Of a stretch of DNA of 9,232 bases, positions 7,086 to 9,232 are shown piece by piece. The position numbers and the translations under genes are program-made. Under the pieces are notes generated by a model. The model was given only the letters and a program-made list of their open reading frames with translations. It was not told the DNA's origin and ran no database searches. How positions within the stretch are numbered: the first letter of the stretch is position 1; every line of letters starts with the position of its first letter. This DNA comes from Syntrophomonadaceae bacterium (GTDB lineage Bacteria; Bacillota_D; Dethiobacteria; DTU022; PWGO01). Where the stretch lies: assembly GCA_003554535.1 (NCBI GenBank), contig PWGT01000037.1:1-9232 (forward strand), written 5' to 3'.

Positions 7086-7111
7086 AATATCTGTCCGTCC
7101 TGTTAAATCAA

Positions 7112-8089
7112 TCATTCTCCCCAGACTTTCTTAAAAAGCCTTAGAAAGTTACCTCCCATTATAGCTCTTGCCTCTTTTTCAGAATAATTCCTTTTTAAAA
7201 GTCCATCCCAAACATTCCTTAATTCAGCGCTGTTTTCAACTCCTTTGGGAAACTTGACCGGCCAGGGCATTGTGCCGGGCGTATGATAGCTACCGATCCC
7301 ACTACGGGTCGTAAAAAATTCATAGGGCTGACCCTCAACAAAATCAGTGCCAACCCCAACTTGATCAACTCCGAGCAAATCTACGAGGTAATCTATATTA
7401 TCCAAATATTTGTCAAGGTGCTGTTCAGACTCCTTGTCTGATAAAAAAGTCGGGAATGCATTAGCACCCACCACTCCACCTTTTTCCGCCAAAGCTTTCA
7501 AACATTCATCACTTTTATTTCGCGCCACCTGGTATAATGTACTCGGATTAGCGTGCGTAAAAGCACAGGGTTGCTCAGAATGTTCTATCGCTTCTAAAGA
7601 TGTCCTTTCACCTACATGGGAGAGATCTATCAAGATATTAAGAGCATTGAGCTCTCTCACTAAATCCCTTCCAAAATCAGATAACCCTACATTACTCTTT
7701 TCTATACAGCCATCTCCAACCAGGTTGCGTTGGTTATATGTAATCTGAATTACATTTACACCTATCCTTTTATATAAAGCCAATAAATCCAAATTGTCTT
7801 CCACAGGCGAGGTGTTTTGAAAATTAAGTATCACTGCAACCTTTCCTTCTTGCTTCGCTCTTTCTATGTCTCCGGCTGTAAAAGCCTGCCGGATTATATC
7901 CCCATTCTCCCTAAAACATCTATACCAGCTTCCCAGCAAATCCATTGTCTCTCGGCAAGAATGGAGAGCCGTCACAGTAGTGCTGACTGCTGTTATCTTT
8001 GATTCTTTTAAGTACTCCATATAATCCCTGGTAAATAAGCTGTAATCCAATGCATTAATAACAATCGAATCTTCATACCCGTTACCCAT
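7112..8089 (-). CDS. Peptidase M19 (membrane/renal dipeptidase type) family protein, divergent metal site
   Basis: This is a 325-residue TIM-barrel amidohydrolase-type protein without signal peptide, so probably cytosolic. Conserved M19 segments are LIDLSHVG (153-160, His158), FTHANPSTL (177-185, His179), VARNKSDE (188-195, Arg190), GGVVGANAF (204-212), VGVGTDF (244-250, Asp249) and IMGGNFLRLF (310-319). Classical enzymes start with a DGHND motif holding two metal ligands and have a bridging Glu in an EGG-type motif. Here these places read INALD (11-15) and NFQNTSP (89-95, Gln91), and the substrate-binding His region reads ITYNQRN (Tyr118). I recall a subfamily sharing this FQNTSP...QLTYN pattern, so it is not random decay. 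Whether it cleaves dipeptides is open. ATG 8087-8089 has AGGAG 10 bases upstream. It is the first gene of the operon leading to the symporter and DUF1445. Confidence 0.92.
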   Translation of the reverse strand: MGNGYEDSIVINALDYSLFTRDYMEYLKESKITAVSTTVTALHSCRETMDLLGSWYRCFRENGDIIRQAFTAGDIERAKQEGKVAVILNFQNTSPVEDNLDLLALYKRIGVNVIQITYNQRNLVGDGCIEKSNVGLSDFGRDLVRELNALNILIDLSHVGERTSLEAIEHSEQPCAFTHANPSTLYQVARNKSDECLKALAEKGGVVGANAFPTFLSDKESEQHLDKYLDNIDYLVDLLGVDQVGVGTDFVEGQPYEFFTTRSGIGSYHTPGTMPWPVKFPKGVENSAELRNVWDGLLKRNYSEKEARAIMGGNFLRLFKKVWGE

Positions 8090-8279
8090 TACCTATTCTC
8101 TCCTCTCAAGAATAATTTATACGATACACAAAGACCAAATAATTTTTTATTATTTGTTATTCTAAATTATCAGAATAGTACTGAGTTTTCACATCGAGAA
8201 AAACATTAATGAGCAGTCTCATACAAACCTAAATAACAACAGAATAATTATACTTTGCAACGATATGTTATTATTTTTA

Positions 8280-8310
8280 ATTTTACATCACCAAAATAAT
8301 AATGTAAAAT
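8280..8310. repeat. 9-bp perfect inverted repeat, ATTTTACAT/ATGTAAAAT
   Basis: ATTTTACAT (8280-8288) and ATGTAAAAT (8302-8310) are perfect reverse complements with a 13-base spacer. It lies about 190 bases before the M19 ATG. It could be a regulator site or a leader hairpin. Because the surroundings are extremely AT-rich, chance is possible. Confidence 0.5.
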
Positions 8311-8362
8311 GTCTTATTTGCATATTATTAATAGAATATCTCGATTTTTATTAGTTGTTTCA

Positions 8363-8390
8363 ATTTTACTAGTAATATGTGATGGTTCAA
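8363..8390 (-). promoter_or_regulatory. Candidate promoter of the M19-symporter-DUF1445 operon
   Basis: On the minus strand TTGAAC (8385-8390) precedes TAAAAT (8363-8368) by 16 bases. The -10 box matches consensus at 5 of 6 positions and the -35 box at 4 of 6. A TTACTAGTAA palindrome overlaps the -10 box, as would suit a repressor site. An alternative pair, TTGATA (8455-8460) and TATACT, has 19 bases of spacing and spans the palindrome at 8435-8451. Confidence 0.35.
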
Positions 8391-8434
8391 TATAATACAT
8401 ATCGTAATTGTATTAAAACAAAACCCACTAGTAT

Positions 8435-8451
8435 ACGCCTGTTAACAGCGT
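8435..8451. promoter_or_regulatory. Palindrome ACGC-C-TGTTAACA-GCGT, possible operator
   Basis: ACGC and GCGT arms flank the perfect palindrome TGTTAACA, with one extra C on the left side, so 8 of 8 positions per arm pair once the extra base is skipped. It lies just downstream of the terminator at 8459-8491 and upstream of the M19 operon, where a regulator site for that operon would be expected. Its G+C is higher than the surrounding DNA. No regulator gene is found in the window. Confidence 0.4.
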
Positions 8452-8458
8452 CACTATC

Positions 8459-8491
8459 AAAAAAAAAATGTACGCCGACTTAATGCGTACA
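8459..8491 (-). terminator. Strong intrinsic terminator after the 123-residue protein gene
   Basis: On the minus strand TGTACGC (8485-8491), a nine-base loop and GCGTACA (8469-8475) form a perfect 7-bp stem, followed by ten T residues (8459-8468). It lies about 120 bases after the stop of the gene at 8609-8980 and well before the M19 gene. It should separate the two transcripts. Confidence 0.9.
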
Positions 8492-8608
8492 CTACAACCA
8501 ATTAAGATGCTTTAGAATGCTAAAAAGAGTTTCAGTCAATTAACAAAGCTATTTAACTAACTACATCCAGATAAACATTCTCAAATAACCAGTATAAATA
8601 TCTAAATT

Positions 8609-8980
8609 TCAGTCATTACAGGTTTTTTCACTAAAAGATCCTTTCTTAATATGGTCGGAAAGCTTTGAATTCTGCAGGTCCGGTTCAGAAAGGTAAAATT
8701 TGTTATCTTCAGTAACTTTTACAATATCTAACTGGACAAGAGTGTCAAAAACGTAAGGTTTGTAATCACGAACCTTAAACAAGCGCTCAGTCATTGTGCT
8801 ATCAGCAACTCCAGATAATCCCAACTCCATCTTTGACCTGGCTTTATCAGGACCCACAGCATCATTAGCTCTAAATGTTTTAATTACGTAATTTATATCA
8901 CGTCTCATCAGGTATCTAAACAGGAAATAACCCACAGCCAATATGGAAAAAACCAGAAGAAAAAATATTAAATAAGCCAT
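8609..8980 (-). CDS. Uncharacterised 123-residue protein with one N-terminal membrane span
   Basis: I do not recognise a named family. Residues 3-24 form one strong hydrophobic span, followed by YLMRRD. The positive charges after it predict the N-terminus outside and the C-terminal about 95 residues in the cytoplasm. The soluble part holds a central stretch, LFKVRDYKPYVFDTLVQLD (67-85), then IVKVTEDNKFYLSE (86-99). The second piece looks like a helix followed by a beta hairpin, as in winged-helix folds, but this is a weak resemblance. The C-terminal 20 residues are charged and probably unstructured. ATG 8978-8980 was chosen because the hydrophobic span begins right there. Its ribosome binding site is poor: GGGAG lies about 14 bases away. 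The gene stands alone, closed by a strong terminator, and shows no functional link to the operon after it. Confidence 0.8.
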   Translation of the reverse strand: MAYLIFFLLVFSILAVGYFLFRYLMRRDINYVIKTFRANDAVGPDKARSKMELGLSGVADSTMTERLFKVRDYKPYVFDTLVQLDIVKVTEDNKFYLSEPDLQNSKLSDHIKKGSFSEKTCND

Positions 8981-9232
8981 TACTTACAAATACACTCCCA
9001 AAAAAACCATTTAAAATCCGTTGATCAGAAGTTACAGATAACCCTGTTAACTAAATAAAGGATAGCAGCAATAGGCTGTGGATATGGTTATAAAAAAGCA
9101 GTTCAAAAAATACACAGAAGATACTTCTCTAGCAACCATAATCAGCTTGCTGAGCAGGCTGTTATTGTAACAGCAATTAAATACCTCTTATTGAGGAGTT
9201 TGGGCTGATTCCCCGAAATCCTGTCCGGCTCC
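8981..9232. other. Right-edge intergenic region without a supported gene
   Basis: No gene can be supported here. The stretch 9010-9180 is AT-rich and holds a 17-base inverted repeat at 9158-9174. From about 9192 to the edge G+C rises, and on the minus strand one frame is open from the edge to TAA at 9188-9190 (14 codons, ending QTPQ). This could be the tail of a gene lying to the right, but it is too short to identify. A promoter for the 123-residue protein should lie here; I see no convincing one. Confidence 0.5.
9158..9174. repeat. Perfect 7-bp inverted repeat GCTGTTA-TTG-TAACAGC
   Basis: The arms GCTGTTA (9158-9164) and TAACAGC (9168-9174) pair perfectly around TTG. No U-run follows on either strand, so it is not a standard terminator and fits a protein-binding site better. 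The TGTTA/TAACA core recalls the TGTTAACA core of the palindrome at 8435-8451. Confidence 0.6.

Larger units (their letters stand above)
8090..8458. other. Very AT-rich leader region upstream of the M19 operon
   Basis: About 370 bases without a credible gene, lying between the terminator at 8459-8491 and the M19 start. It must hold the promoter of the five-gene operon. It contains a candidate promoter (8363-8390), a near-perfect palindrome (8435-8451), a 10-base palindrome TTACTAGTAA (8366-8375) that overlaps the candidate -10 box, and a 9-bp inverted repeat (8280-8310). A TATAAT stands near 8245-8255 without a matching -35. The longest leader would be over 250 bases, but I see no known riboswitch pattern. 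Confidence 0.6.

Noticed and set aside
8314..8400. 28-codon open frame on the minus strand in the AT-rich region
   Set aside because: There is no ribosome binding site, it overlaps promoter-like sequence, and its composition is that of the surrounding non-coding DNA.
9077..9085. DnaA-box-like sequence (ATATCCACA on the minus strand)
   Set aside because: A single near-match without further boxes, an AT-rich unwinding array or dnaA/dnaN nearby does not indicate an origin.
9084..9170. 28-codon open frame on the plus strand starting MVIKKQFKKY
   Set aside because: It has no ribosome binding site or promoter and no hydrophobic or conserved feature. Its end overlaps the inverted repeat at 9158-9174.
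9188..9232. Tail of a minus-strand gene entering from the right edge (last residues QTPQ)
   Set aside because: Only 14 codons are visible and no family can be recognised. The rise in G+C is suggestive, but too little to call a gene.
1..9232. CRISPR array, tRNA/rRNA genes, insertion sequences
   Set aside because: No regularly spaced repeats, cloverleaf or rRNA signatures, or transposase-like frames were seen on either strand.

Overview
The window looks like a Bacillota (Firmicutes) chromosome, most likely a clostridial, Peptococcaceae-type anaerobe. The signs are strong AGGAGG-type ribosome binding sites, frequent GTG starts, U-tailed hairpin terminators, long AT-rich intergenic stretches and the gene content. 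The genus cannot be fixed from the sequence. All supported genes lie on the minus strand, so transcription runs from right to left.

Layout in transcription order. At the right edge is a gene-poor stretch (8981-9232) with a perfect 7-bp inverted repeat. Next is a gene for a small single-span membrane protein (8609-8980), closed by a strong terminator (8459-8491). A very AT-rich region (8090-8458) with several palindromes and a candidate promoter follows. Then comes a five-gene run: a divergent M19 (renal dipeptidase type) protein, a 35-residue one-span membrane protein, a sodium:solute symporter (SSS family), an unrecognised 180-residue cytosolic protein, and a DUF1445/YcsI protein of the D-glutamate cyclase-like family. 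A strong terminator (3791-3818) ends this run. pxpA, pxpB and pxpC, the three subunits of prokaryotic 5-oxoprolinase, follow. Last is the 5' part of valS with its own promoter, running off the left edge.

How the genes may work together: PxpABC hydrolyses 5-oxoproline (pyroglutamate) to glutamate using ATP. DUF1445 is homologous to the N-terminal part of mammalian D-glutamate cyclase, which interconverts D-glutamate and 5-oxo-D-proline. In Bacillus subtilis the homologue ycsI sits in the ycsFGI-kipIAR cluster with the pxp genes. The symporter, the M19 protein and DUF1445 next to pxpABC therefore suggest uptake and breakdown of an amide, dipeptide or D-glutamate-derived compound that is channelled through 5-oxoproline to glutamate. 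The pathway as a whole is inference.

Base composition changes sharply. Sampled valS lines are near 57-60% G+C, the metabolic block is roughly 30-50%, and the intergenic region around 8100-8460 is lower still. This fits a block acquired next to valS, but could partly reflect a biased sample. The observations most worth following are the tiny symporter partner, the M19 protein with replaced metal ligands, the unknown gene inside the operon, and the 12-bp inverted repeat at 5341-5389 whose T-run lies on the antisense side.
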